Shown: positions 33,509-42,081 of the stretch, in pieces | Numbering within the stretch: the stretch's first letter is position 1 | Layout of the letters: each line of letters starts with the position of its first letter | From: Ancylobacter sp. WKF20 | GTDB lineage: Bacteria; Pseudomonadota; Alphaproteobacteria; Rhizobiales; Xanthobacteraceae | DNA length: 64,000 nucleotides | Assembly: GCF_029760895.1 (NCBI RefSeq) | Contig: NZ_CP121679.1 | Coordinates: 124,001-188,000 of the forward strand | Reading direction: 5' to 3' | Notes under the pieces: model-generated | The model's database searches: none | What the model saw: the letters and a program-made list of their open reading frames with translations, nothing else | Told to the model about the DNA's origin: nothing | Translations under genes and position numbers: made by a program

Positions 33509-34639
33509 ATGTCGCTGTGGATCGCCCTTCTCCTGATGACCGCCGCCGCCATACTGGCGGTGCTCTGGCCGTTGCGCACCGGGCGCGCGGCCGATGACGC
33601 GGCGAGCGCCGCGCAGGCGGACCTCGCCGTCTACCGCGACCAGCTCGCCGAGATCGAGCGTGACCGCGCCACGGGACTCATCGGCGCGGCGGAAGGCGAG
33701 GCGGCGCGCACCGAGGTCGCCCGCCGCATCCTGCGCGCCAGCGCCGAGGCGGGGCACGATCCCGCGGCCGGCAGTTCGGATAGGCGGCGGCGCGTCACCG
33801 CTGTCATCGCCCTCGTCGGCATCCCGCTTCTCGCCGGCTCGCTCTACATCGCGCTAGGCTCGCCCGGCTACGGGCCGCAGCCGCTGGCGGCGCGGCTGGA
33901 AGCCAAGCCCGAGCAATCCGACATCGCCATCCTCGTCCGCAAGGTCGAGGCGCATCTGGAGGCCAACCCGCAGGACGGGCGCGGCTATGAGATCATCGCG
34001 CCGATCTATGCCCGTATCGGCCGGCTGGATGACGCGGCGCGCGCCTGGGCTAACGCGATCCGCCTGCTCGGCTCCAGCCCGCAGCGCCAGACCGGGCTCG
34101 GCGAGGCGCTCACCGCGCAGGCGGGCGGCGTCGTCACCGCCGAGGCGAGGGCGGCGTTTGAGGCGGCGCTGGCGGCCGACCCGAAGGATCCGAAGGCGCT
34201 CTATTTCGCTGGCCTTGCCGCCGAGCAGGATGGCCAGCCGCAGCAGGCCGCCGCCATCTGGACGAAGCTTGCCAGCGAGAGCCCGGCGGACGCGCCGTGG
34301 ATGGGGCTTATCCAGCAGGCGCTCGCCCGCGTCGGCGCGCCCATGCCGGCGAGCACCGCGCCGGGACCGGACCAGGCGCAGGTTGCCGCCGCGGCCGAAC
34401 TCACGCCTGAGCAGCGCCAGCAGATGGTGCGCGGCATGGTCGACCGTCTCTCCGCGCGGCTGGCGCAGAACGGCGATGATCTCGACGGCTGGCTCCGCCT
34501 GATGCGGGCCTGGACGGTGCTGGGCGAGGCCGACAAGGCCAAGGCCGCCGCCACCGATGCCCGCACCCATTTCGCGCGCGACGACGGCGCTCTCGGCCGT
34601 ATCGACGCGCTCGCCCGCGAACTCGGCCTCGGGAGCTGA
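33509..34639 (+). CDS. ccmI: Cytochrome c maturation protein CcmI (CycH)
   Basis: A 376-residue protein. Two membrane helices flank a coiled segment ([20 protein letters not shown] and [22 protein letters not shown]) with [17 protein letters not shown] between. A periplasmic tetratricopeptide domain follows ([22 protein letters not shown]..., [16 protein letters not shown]). CcmI carries apocytochrome c to the heme lyase. It is the first gene of the ccmI-ccmE-ccmF-(insert)-ccmH operon, and a four-base gap precedes ccmE. Confidence 0.9.
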   Translation: MSLWIALLLMTAAAILAVLWPLRTGRAADDAASAAQADLAVYRDQLAEIERDRATGLIGAAEGEAARTEVARRILRASAEAGHDPAAGSSDRRRRVTAVIALVGIPLLAGSLYIALGSPGYGPQPLAARLEAKPEQSDIAILVRKVEAHLEANPQDGRGYEIIAPIYARIGRLDDAARAWANAIRLLGSSPQRQTGLGEALTAQAGGVVTAEARAAFEAALAADPKDPKALYFAGLAAEQDGQPQQAAAIWTKLASESPADAPWMGLIQQALARVGAPMPASTAPGPDQAQVAAAAELTPEQRQQMVRGMVDRLSARLAQNGDDLDGWLRLMRAWTVLGEADKAKAAATDARTHFARDDGALGRIDALARELGLGS

Positions 34640-34643
34640 CACC

Positions 34644-35090
34644 ATGACCCGCAAAGGGCGCCGCCTCGTTCTCATTTCCGCCGCGCTCGGCGTGCTCGGC
34701 ATCGCCGCCGGGCTGGTGCTGTTCGCGCTGAACGACACCATCGTGTTCTTCCGCGCTCCGAGCGAGATCGCCGCCGAGCGCACCGCGCCGGGCACGCGAC
34801 TGCGCCTCGGCGGGCTGGTGAAGGATGGCAGCGTGGTGAAGCAGGACAACGCCCATGTGCGCTTCGTCGTCACCGATGGCGGCGCCGACATCGCGGTGGC
34901 CTATGCCGGCATCCTGCCGGACCTGTTCCGCGAGGGGCAGGGCGTCATCGCCGAGGGCGTCATGGAGGGTGACGGCAGCTTCCGCGCCGACACCGTGCTC
35001 GCCAAGCATGACGAGAAATACATGCCCAAGGAAGTCGCCGACGCGCTGAAGAAACAGGGCGTCTGGAAGGAAGGCGAGGCGACGCAATGA
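34644..35090 (+). CDS. ccmE: Heme chaperone CcmE (CycJ)
   Basis: A 148-residue protein from ATG 34644: [21 protein letters not shown] is a basic anchor and membrane helix, and [23 protein letters not shown] starts the OB fold. The C-terminal [14 protein letters not shown] carries the heme-binding histidine and the nearby tyrosine (HxxxY). It binds heme covalently and hands it to CcmF/H. It overlaps ccmF by 4 bp. Confidence 0.93.
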   Translation: MTRKGRRLVLISAALGVLGIAAGLVLFALNDTIVFFRAPSEIAAERTAPGTRLRLGGLVKDGSVVKQDNAHVRFVVTDGGADIAVAYAGILPDLFREGQGVIAEGVMEGDGSFRADTVLAKHDEKYMPKEVADALKKQGVWKEGEATQ

Positions 35091-37084
35091 ACCCGGAAAT
35101 CGGCCAATACGCGCTGGTGCTGGCGCTGGCGCTGGCGATCCTGCAGACGGTGCTCCCCATCTGGGGCGCACGGGTGGGGGACGCGGCGCTGATGCGCACC
35201 GGCCCGGCGCTCGCCATCGGGTTCCTCGGCTTTGTCGCGCTGAGCTTCGCGGTGCTGACGACGGCCTATGTGCAGTCCGATTTCTCGGTGCTGAACGTGG
35301 TCGAGAATTCGCACTCGCTGAAACCCATGCTCTACAAGGTCACCGGCGTGTGGGGTAACCATGAGGGCTCAATGCTCCTCTGGGTGCTGGTGCTGGCGAT
35401 CTTCGGCGCTCTGGTGGCGCTGTTCGGCTCCAATCTGCCGGCGAGTCTGAAGGCCAATGTGCTGGGCGTGCAGGGCTCGATCGGTGTCGCCTTCCTGCTG
35501 TTCATGCTGCTGACCTCCAACCCGTTCGCGCGGGTGGTGCCGCCTCCGGCGGAGGGGCAGGATCTGAACCCGATCCTGCAGGATATCGGCCTCGCCATTC
35601 ACCCGCCGCTGCTCTATCTCGGCTATGTCGGCTTCTCCGTGACCTTCGCCTTCGCGGTCGCCGCGCTGCTCGACGGGCGCATCGACGCCGCCTGGGCGCG
35701 CTGGGTGCGGCCCTGGGCGCTCGCCGCCTGGGCCTTCCTCACCGTCGGCATCGCCATGGGTTCCTACTGGGCCTATTACGAGCTCGGCTGGGGCGGCTGG
35801 TGGTTCTGGGATCCGGTCGAGAACGCCTCGCTGATGCCGTGGTTCGCCGGCACCGCGCTGATCCATTCCGCCGTGGTGATGGAAAAGCGCGACGCGCTGA
35901 AGGTGTGGACCATCCTTCTGGCCATCCTCGCCTTCTCGCTGTCGCTGCTCGGCACCTTCCTGGTGCGCTCGGGCGTGCTCACCTCGGTCCACGCCTTCGC
36001 GACCGATCCCTCGCGCGGCGTGTTCATCCTCTGCATCCTGATCTTCTTCATCGGCGGCTCGCTCGCGCTCTACGCCCTGCGTGCGCCAATGCTGCGCCAG
36101 GGCGGCATCTTCGCGCCGATCTCGCGCGAGGGCGCGCTGGTGCTGAACAATCTGTTGCTCACCGCCGCCGCCGCCGCCGTGCTCGTCGGCACGCTCTACC
36201 CGCTGGCACTGGAATCCTGGAACGGCGCCAAGATCACGGTGGGCCCGCCCTATTTCAATCTGACGGTCGGCGCGCTGATGTTGCCCGTCGTCTTCGCCAT
36301 GCCGTTCGGCCCGCTGCTCGCGTGGAAGCGCGGCGATCTCGCCGGGGCGGCGCAGCGGCTGATGGTGGCCTTCGGCGCCGCCATCCTCATCGCCGGCCTC
36401 GCGCTTTACATGCAGGGCGGCGGGCCGGCGCTGGCCCCTCTTGGCATGGGCCTCGCGGCCTTCATCGTCATCGGCGCGGTGGTGGACATCGCCGAGCGCG
36501 GCGCGGTCGGCCGCGTGCCGGCGGCGACCTCGATCGCCCGCTTGCGCGGCCTGCCGCGCGCCACCTGGGGCGCGGCCATCGCCCATGCCGGCGTCGGCGT
36601 CTGCCTGTTCGGCATCATCGCGGAAACCAGCTGGAACGCCGAGCGCATCACCGGCGTGAAGCTTGGGGAGAGCTTCGAGGTCGGCGGCTATGAGCTGACC
36701 CTCGCCCGGCTCGAGCCGCGCAACGGGCCGAATTACCGCGACCTCGCCGGCATCTTCACCATCCGGCGCGCCGGGGTGGAGATCGGCACCATCGAATCCT
36801 CCAAGCGCATCTTCCTCGCCCGCAACATGCCGACGACGGAAGCGGGCATCCGCACCTTCTGGTTCAGCCAGCTCTATGTGAGCCTGGGCGATGAACTGCC
36901 CGGTGGCGGTGTCGGCGTGCGTGCCTATTGGAAGCCGCTGGTGACGCTGATCTGGCTCGGCTCGGTGGTGATGGCGCTGGGCGGGGTGCTCTCGCTCTCC
37001 GACCGCCGCCTGCGCGTCGGCGCGCCCAAGCCCGCCAAGAAGCCGAAAGCCGCCCCGACCGCGGCGCCGGTAGCCGCGGAGTGA
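35087..37084 (+). CDS. ccmF: Heme lyase subunit CcmF (CycK)
   Basis: A 665-residue, multi-spanning membrane protein. The periplasmic tryptophan-rich WWD motif reads [19 protein letters not shown], and conserved histidine regions include [12 protein letters not shown] and [12 protein letters not shown]. It joins heme from CcmE to apocytochrome c at the periplasmic face. It is followed after 3 bp by an inserted DUF4258 gene rather than by ccmH. Confidence 0.95.
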   Translation: MNPEIGQYALVLALALAILQTVLPIWGARVGDAALMRTGPALAIGFLGFVALSFAVLTTAYVQSDFSVLNVVENSHSLKPMLYKVTGVWGNHEGSMLLWVLVLAIFGALVALFGSNLPASLKANVLGVQGSIGVAFLLFMLLTSNPFARVVPPPAEGQDLNPILQDIGLAIHPPLLYLGYVGFSVTFAFAVAALLDGRIDAAWARWVRPWALAAWAFLTVGIAMGSYWAYYELGWGGWWFWDPVENASLMPWFAGTALIHSAVVMEKRDALKVWTILLAILAFSLSLLGTFLVRSGVLTSVHAFATDPSRGVFILCILIFFIGGSLALYALRAPMLRQGGIFAPISREGALVLNNLLLTAAAAAVLVGTLYPLALESWNGAKITVGPPYFNLTVGALMLPVVFAMPFGPLLAWKRGDLAGAAQRLMVAFGAAILIAGLALYMQGGGPALAPLGMGLAAFIVIGAVVDIAERGAVGRVPAATSIARLRGLPRATWGAAIAHAGVGVCLFGIIAETSWNAERITGVKLGESFEVGGYELTLARLEPRNGPNYRDLAGIFTIRRAGVEIGTIESSKRIFLARNMPTTEAGIRTFWFSQLYVSLGDELPGGGVGVRAYWKPLVTLIWLGSVVMALGGVLSLSDRRLRVGAPKPAKKPKAAPTAAPVAAE

Positions 37085-37087
37085 GGT

Positions 37088-37339
37088 GTGGCACGGCTTC
37101 GCTTCAGCGCCCATATCCTCGACGTAATGGAGGAGCGGAGCATAGAGGCGGAGTGGGTTGAACGCACCTTGTCGGAGCCCGAGTGGGTTGAACCTGATCT
37201 CGCGGATCCGGGGCTCCGTCGCGCCTTCCGGGCCATACAGGAGCGCGGCGACAGAATTTTGTGTGTAGTTTATCGCGATGACGGTGAAGCCCTTTTCGCT
37301 GTCACCGCTTTTTTCGATCGCGGAGCGCGGCGGCCATGA
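37088..37339 (+). CDS. DUF4258 protein, toxin-like, inserted in the cyc operon
   Basis: An 83-residue protein from GTG 37088. FSAHILDVMEERSIEAEWVERTLSEPEWV and DRILCVVYRDDGEALFAVTAFFDRGA match the DUF4258 fold, a small alpha/beta family related to RelE/BrnT-type toxins. It overlaps the DUF2283 gene by 4 bp. Gene pairs of these two families are widely regarded as toxin-antitoxin candidates; function here is untested. Confidence 0.75.
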   Translation: MARLRFSAHILDVMEERSIEAEWVERTLSEPEWVEPDLADPGLRRAFRAIQERGDRILCVVYRDDGEALFAVTAFFDRGARRP

Positions 37340-37527
37340 AGCTTAAATATGATCCCGAGGCGAACGCGCTCTATGTGCGGTTCAGCACGGGGGATGTCGT
37401 CGAAAGCGAGGAAGTCTCGCCCGGCGTCATCCTCGACTATGACGAGGCCGGGCATATTCTCGCGCTCGAGCTGCTGCAGGCGCGGGAGAAACTCTCGCCG
37501 GAAGTGCTGACGGAGGCCGCGGAGTGA
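37336..37527 (+). CDS. DUF2283 protein, antitoxin-like
   Basis: A 63-residue protein: MKLKYDPEANALYVRFSTGDVVESEEVSPGVILDYDEAGHILALELLQA, the complete DUF2283 motif (YD...D.LYI.....V..S.EV..GVILDYD..G.I.GIEIL.A). It is coupled by ATGA to the DUF4258 gene, and its stop overlaps the GTG start of ccmH, so the pair sits seamlessly in the operon. Confidence 0.82.
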   Translation: MKLKYDPEANALYVRFSTGDVVESEEVSPGVILDYDEAGHILALELLQAREKLSPEVLTEAAE

Positions 37528-38027
37528 GGGCGATGCGGCGCAGCTTGCTCGCTCTGAGCCTTTCCCTCGCTTTCTTGTCCGGGCCGGCGCTGGCCGTGCA
37601 GCCGGACGAGATCCTGCCCGATGCGGCGCAGGAGGCGCGGGCGCGCGAGCTCTCGAAAGAACTGCGCTGCCTCGTTTGCCAGAACCAGTCGATCGACGAT
37701 TCCGACGCCCCGCTCGCCAAGGATCTGCGCCTGCTCGTGCGCGAGCGCATCGAGGCGGGCGACAGCAACCAGCAGGTTCTCGATTTCCTCGTCGCGCGCT
37801 ATGGCGAGTTCGTGCTGCTGCGCCCGACTTTCCACGGCGCCAATCTGCTGCTCTGGGCCGCGCCCTTCGCGGTGCTGGTGATCGGCGCGGCCGGCGCTGT
37901 CGTCGCCTACAGGCGGCGCCGGGCGAGCACGGAACCCGCGACGCCGCTCTCCCCGGAAGAGGAAGCGCGGCTGCGCGCGGCGCTCGGTGAGGCCGGCGCA
38001 GCGGGTGGTGATGTTACAAAAGTTTAA
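37524..38027 (+). CDS. ccmH: Cytochrome c maturation thioredoxin-like CcmH (CycL)
   Basis: A 167-residue protein; GTG 37524 overlaps the DUF2283 stop, with ATG 37533 as an alternative start. A signal peptide (SLLALSLSLAFLSGPALAVQPDE) precedes LRCLVCQNQSIDDSDAPLA, where LVCQNQ and the preceding Cys form the redox CxxC. A C-terminal membrane helix (ANLLLWAAPFAVLVIGAAGAVV) anchors it. It reduces apocytochrome cysteines before heme attachment. Confidence 0.92.
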   Translation: MRAMRRSLLALSLSLAFLSGPALAVQPDEILPDAAQEARARELSKELRCLVCQNQSIDDSDAPLAKDLRLLVRERIEAGDSNQQVLDFLVARYGEFVLLRPTFHGANLLLWAAPFAVLVIGAAGAVVAYRRRRASTEPATPLSPEEEARLRAALGEAGAAGGDVTKV

Positions 38028-38120
38028 TCGCCCCGCCAGCCTGCGTTAAGGCGACGGCCTTTAGCTTCTCCTTCAACGCCTCCCGAGCCGGGGGGACAGA
38101 CGTTGAACGAGGAACGCTAC

Positions 38121-39665
38121 ATGTCGCGCACCGCGCCTTCGCAGCCCACCACTTCCACCCTGCGCCGCAGCCGCACCCGCCTGCTCGCCGGCGTGTTCAC
38201 CCTCGCCCTTGCCGGCGGCGCCGTTGGCGGCCTCCTGCTGCCGGAGAGCGTGACCCCGGCCAATGCCCAGATCTCCACCAACCAGCCGGCCGGCACTTTC
38301 TCCTTCGCCGACATCGTCGAGAAGGTTTCGCCCGCCGTCGTCAGCGTGAAGGTGAAGAAGGATGGCGACGACGAGGTCGCCATGAATGAAGAGGGCAACC
38401 AGAACGTTCCCCCGCAGATCGAGCGCTTCATGCGCCGCTTCGGCCTCGGCCCGAACGGTCCGGAGATGGGCCCGCGTCGCGGTGGCCCCGGCCATGGCCG
38501 CGTCGTCGGTCAGGGCTCCGGCTTCTTCATCTCGGCCGACGGCTATGTCGTGACCAACAACCACGTCGTCGACGGCGCGTCCGAGGTCGATGTGACCCTC
38601 ACCGACGGCAAGACCTACACCGCCAAGGTGGTGGGCACCGATCCGCGCACCGACGTGGCGCTGCTGAAGGTGGACGGCAAGTCGGACTTCCCCTGGGTGA
38701 AGCTCGCCGGCAAGGCGCCCCGCGTGGGTGACTGGGTGGTCGCGGTCGGCAACCCGTTCGGCCTCGGCGGTACCGTCACCGCGGGCATCGTCTCGGCGCG
38801 TGGCCGCGACATCGGCTCGGGCCCCTATGACGACTTCATCCAGATTGACGCCCCGATCAACCGCGGCAATTCCGGCGGCCCGACCTTCAGCCTCGACGGC
38901 GACGTGATCGGCGTGAATACCGCCATCGTCTCCCCCTCGGGCGGCAATGTCGGCATCGCCTTCGCCATCCCCTCGGAGACCGTGCTCCAGGTGGTGGACG
39001 CGCTGAAGGCCGGTGGCCAGGTGGCGCGCGGTTATGTCGGCGTGCAGATCCAGCCGGTGAGCGACGAGGTCGCCGAAGCGCTGGATCTCAAGGATGCGCA
39101 GGGCGCGCTCGTCGCCCAGGTGCAGCCCGGCACGCCCGGCGAGAAGGCCGGCCTGAAGGCAGGCGATGTCGTGACCGCCATTGACGGCGCGATCATCAAG
39201 GACTCCCGCGAAATGTCGCGCGAGGTCGCCCGCAAGAAGCCCGGCACGACGATCAATCTGAGCGTGCTGCGTGACGGCAAGACGATCAACGTTCCGGTCA
39301 CGCTGGAGCAGCTGCCCACCGACGTCGCCTCGAACGACGCTGCCAAGGGTGGCCAGCAGGAGGAAGGCGGCCGCGACGTGCCGCGTCTCGGCCTCAGCCT
39401 CGCCCCGGCCAAGGGCGTTGCCGGTGCCGGCGATCAGGGCGTGGTCATCACCGAGGTCGACCCGAACGGCCCGGCGGCCGAGCGCGGCCTGAAGGCGGGT
39501 GATGTCATCCTCGATGTCGGCGGCAAGCCGGTGATGAGCCCGCGTGACGTCCGCGACGGCCTCGCCGCCGCCAAGAAAGACAACCGCAAGGCCGTGCTGA
39601 TGCGCGTGAAGTCCGATCAGGGCACCCGCTTCGTCGCGATCTCGCTGGGCGACCAGCGCGGCTGA
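38121..39665 (+). CDS. degP: Periplasmic DegP/Do-type serine endoprotease
   Basis: A 514-residue protein taken from ATG 38121 with a GAGGA site; an in-frame TTG lies 18 bp upstream. An N-terminal signal or anchor helix (LLAGVFTLALAGGAVGGLLL) is followed by the trypsin-like domain with His in VTNNHVVDG, Asp in DPRTDVALLKV and Ser in RGNSGGPTF. Two PDZ domains follow (RGYVGVQIQPVSDEVAEAL and the C-terminal NGPAAERGLKAGDVIL). It degrades or refolds misfolded envelope proteins. Location after the cyc operon and before a two-component system matches rhizobia. Confidence 0.93.
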   Translation: MSRTAPSQPTTSTLRRSRTRLLAGVFTLALAGGAVGGLLLPESVTPANAQISTNQPAGTFSFADIVEKVSPAVVSVKVKKDGDDEVAMNEEGNQNVPPQIERFMRRFGLGPNGPEMGPRRGGPGHGRVVGQGSGFFISADGYVVTNNHVVDGASEVDVTLTDGKTYTAKVVGTDPRTDVALLKVDGKSDFPWVKLAGKAPRVGDWVVAVGNPFGLGGTVTAGIVSARGRDIGSGPYDDFIQIDAPINRGNSGGPTFSLDGDVIGVNTAIVSPSGGNVGIAFAIPSETVLQVVDALKAGGQVARGYVGVQIQPVSDEVAEALDLKDAQGALVAQVQPGTPGEKAGLKAGDVVTAIDGAIIKDSREMSREVARKKPGTTINLSVLRDGKTINVPVTLEQLPTDVASNDAAKGGQQEEGGRDVPRLGLSLAPAKGVAGAGDQGVVITEVDPNGPAAERGLKAGDVILDVGGKPVMSPRDVRDGLAAAKKDNRKAVLMRVKSDQGTRFVAISLGDQRG

Positions 39666-39916
39666 CCGTCGGTTCCGGACGCAGTCTGTTCCGTCGCCCC
39701 CCTTGGGCTGCGACCGGTCCGGTGGCGCGGGGAGTCCGAAAGGGCTTCCCGCGTCCTCGTTTCAAGCTCCCCGGCGGTCGCTGATGTAGCGCCGCGATAG
39801 GCGCGAGGGCCGAAATGACGTACATGGAGATGAGTTCCCACCGCGCCGATTCCGCTGCGGGCCGCGAGCCCCTGACGCTCGATCCGGCGGATATCAGGAA
39901 GAGTGCCGAAGACGCC

Positions 39917-40597
39917 ATGCGCCTGCTCGTCGTGGAAGATGATCGCGATGCCGCCGACTATCTGCGCAAGGCATTCCGTGAGGCCGGCCATGTGGTGGAC
40001 ATTGCCGGCGACGGCGAGGAAGGCCTCGCTCTGGCGCTGGACGGTGGCTACGACGTCCTTGTCGTCGATCGTATGCTGCCGCGCCGCGACGGGCTCTCGC
40101 TGATTTCCGACCTGCGCGGGCGCGGCGACAAGACGCCGGCGCTGATCCTCTCCGCCCTCGGCCAGGTGGATGACCGCGTGACCGGCCTGCGCGCCGGCGG
40201 CGATGATTATCTGCCCAAGCCCTATGCCTTCTCCGAGCTTCTCGCCCGCGTCGAGGCCCTCGCCCGTCGCGGCGGGCCGCAGGCGACGGACACCGTGTAC
40301 CGGGTCGCCGATCTCGAACTCGACCGGCTGGCCCACCGCGTCACCCGCGGCGGGCAGGAAATCGTGCTCCAGCCGCGCGAGTTCCGCCTGCTCGAATATC
40401 TCATGCGCCATGCCGGGCAGGTGGTGACACGCACCATGCTGCTGGAGAATGTGTGGGACTATCATTTCGACCCGCAGACCAACGTGATCGACGTTCACGT
40501 CTCGCGCCTGCGCTCGAAGATCGACAAGGGCTTCGATCCGCCGCTGCTCCATACGGTGCGCGGCGCGGGATACATTGTCCGTGACGTCGCTCGCTAG
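39917..40597 (+). CDS. OmpR-family response regulator
   Basis: A 226-residue regulator. ATG 39917 gives MRLLVVEDDRDAADYLRKAF; an in-frame ATG at 39815 would add 34 residues of no family character. The receiver has VVDRMLPRRDG with the phosphoacceptor Asp and DDYLPKPYAFSELLAR. The DNA-binding domain has IVLQPREFRLLEYLMRHAGQV and NVIDVHVSRLRSKID. It overlaps the kinase gene by about 20 bp. The signal is unknown; proximity to degP suggests an envelope stress link. Confidence 0.88.
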   Translation: MRLLVVEDDRDAADYLRKAFREAGHVVDIAGDGEEGLALALDGGYDVLVVDRMLPRRDGLSLISDLRGRGDKTPALILSALGQVDDRVTGLRAGGDDYLPKPYAFSELLARVEALARRGGPQATDTVYRVADLELDRLAHRVTRGGQEIVLQPREFRLLEYLMRHAGQVVTRTMLLENVWDYHFDPQTNVIDVHVSRLRSKIDKGFDPPLLHTVRGAGYIVRDVAR

Positions 40598-41984
40598 GCT
40601 GATCCGTTCCACCGCCTTCAAGCTGATCGCGGCCTATATCATCGTCTTTGCCGTCTTCGCCGGCTCGGTCATCGCCTATCTCGGCTGGCACACGCAGCGT
40701 CTCGTCACCCGCCAGGCGGTGGAAGCGATCGAGAGCGACATCCGCTTCATGCAGGGCCAGTTCGAGCGCGGTGGCGTGAACCGGCTCGTGCAGGTGGTCA
40801 ACCGCCGCGCGCGCGCTCCCGATGCCGGCCTCCTGCTGGTCACCAGCTTCAATGGCGAGCCGCTCGCCGGCAATGTGCTGAACCTGCCGCTGAACTTCCT
40901 CGACAAGGAAGGCTGGCGCGAGATCGACTATGTCGGTTCGGACGAGCAGTCTGCCCCGCCCAGCCGCGCGCTGGTGAATGTCATCTTCCTTCCCGGAGAG
41001 TTCCGCCTGCTTGTCGGCCGCGACGTGGTCGAGCGTGAGGAACTGCGCAAGATCATCATCGGGCCGGCGCTGTGGGGGCTGGGGCTGCTCGTGCTCATGG
41101 GCATTGCCGGCGGCCTGTTCGTCACCCGGCGCGTGCTGAAGCGCATCGACCGGATGACCGCGACTTCCGAAGTCATCATGGCCGGCAATCTCTCGCGCCG
41201 GCTGGAGGTGGACGGCACGGGCGACGAGTTCGACCGGCTGGCCCTCAGCCTGAACGCCATGCTCGAGCGCATCGAGGCGCTGATGGCGGGGCTGAAGGAG
41301 GTCTCCGACAACATCGCCCATGACCTCAAGACGCCGCTTACCCGCCTGCGCAACCGGGCCGAGGACGCGCTGCGCACGGCGCGCAGCGATGGCGAGTGGC
41401 GCGCCGCCACCGAGCAGACCATCGACGAATCTGACGGGCTGATCCGTACCTTCGACGCCCTGCTGATGATCGCTCGCGCCGAGGCCGGGCAAGCCAGCGC
41501 CTCCATGGTCCGCGCCGACCTCGCCACCATGGTCGAGGGCGTCGCCGAGCTCTATGAGCCGGTGGCCGACGAGAACGGGCTCGACCTCGTGGTGGAGGCG
41601 CAGGCGCCCCTGCCGGTGCAGGCCGTGCGCGAACTGGTGGCGCAGGCGCTCTCCAACCTCATCGACAACGCGATCAAGTACAGCACGCCGGAGGTGCCGG
41701 GCGAGCGCCGGCAGATCCGCATCGAGGCCCGGCGGGTGGAGGGCAGGGCGCGTCTGGTGGTCAGCGATCAGGGCCCGGGCATTGCCGAGGCGGACCGCGC
41801 CCGCGTGCTGGAGCGTTTCGTGCGGCTGGAAGCCAGCCGGACGCGGCCGGGCTTCGGGCTTGGCCTCTCGCTGGTGGCGGCGGTGGTGCGCCTGCATGGC
41901 GGGACCATCGCGCTCGAAAGCAACGATCCGGGGCTCAAGGTGATTATCGAGCTGCCGCTCGATGCGGAGGAGGGGCCGGTCTGA
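40575..41984 (+). CDS. Sensor histidine kinase paired with the upstream regulator
   Basis: A 469-residue kinase starting at TTG 40575 or GTG 40581. Two membrane helices (about residues 15-37 and 160-182, WGLGLLVLMGIAGGLFVTRR) flank a periplasmic sensor. HAMP (DEFDRLALSLNAMLERIE), His box (SDNIAHDLKTPLTRLRNR), N box (LSNLIDNAIKYST), DQGPGI and GFGLGLSLVAAVVRLHGG follow. It phosphorylates the regulator encoded just upstream. glnE follows on the same strand with a 97-bp gap. Confidence 0.88.
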   Translation: MSVTSLARLIRSTAFKLIAAYIIVFAVFAGSVIAYLGWHTQRLVTRQAVEAIESDIRFMQGQFERGGVNRLVQVVNRRARAPDAGLLLVTSFNGEPLAGNVLNLPLNFLDKEGWREIDYVGSDEQSAPPSRALVNVIFLPGEFRLLVGRDVVEREELRKIIIGPALWGLGLLVLMGIAGGLFVTRRVLKRIDRMTATSEVIMAGNLSRRLEVDGTGDEFDRLALSLNAMLERIEALMAGLKEVSDNIAHDLKTPLTRLRNRAEDALRTARSDGEWRAATEQTIDESDGLIRTFDALLMIARAEAGQASASMVRADLATMVEGVAELYEPVADENGLDLVVEAQAPLPVQAVRELVAQALSNLIDNAIKYSTPEVPGERRQIRIEARRVEGRARLVVSDQGPGIAEADRARVLERFVRLEASRTRPGFGLGLSLVAAVVRLHGGTIALESNDPGLKVIIELPLDAEEGPV

Positions 41985-42081
41985 CCCGGGCAGTCTCCGC
42001 GCGTGCCGGAACGGAATGCCTCAGGATTCGGCAACCAAATCCCGCTACAGTCATTGGACAGGGTGGGAGGCCGAACACGAC

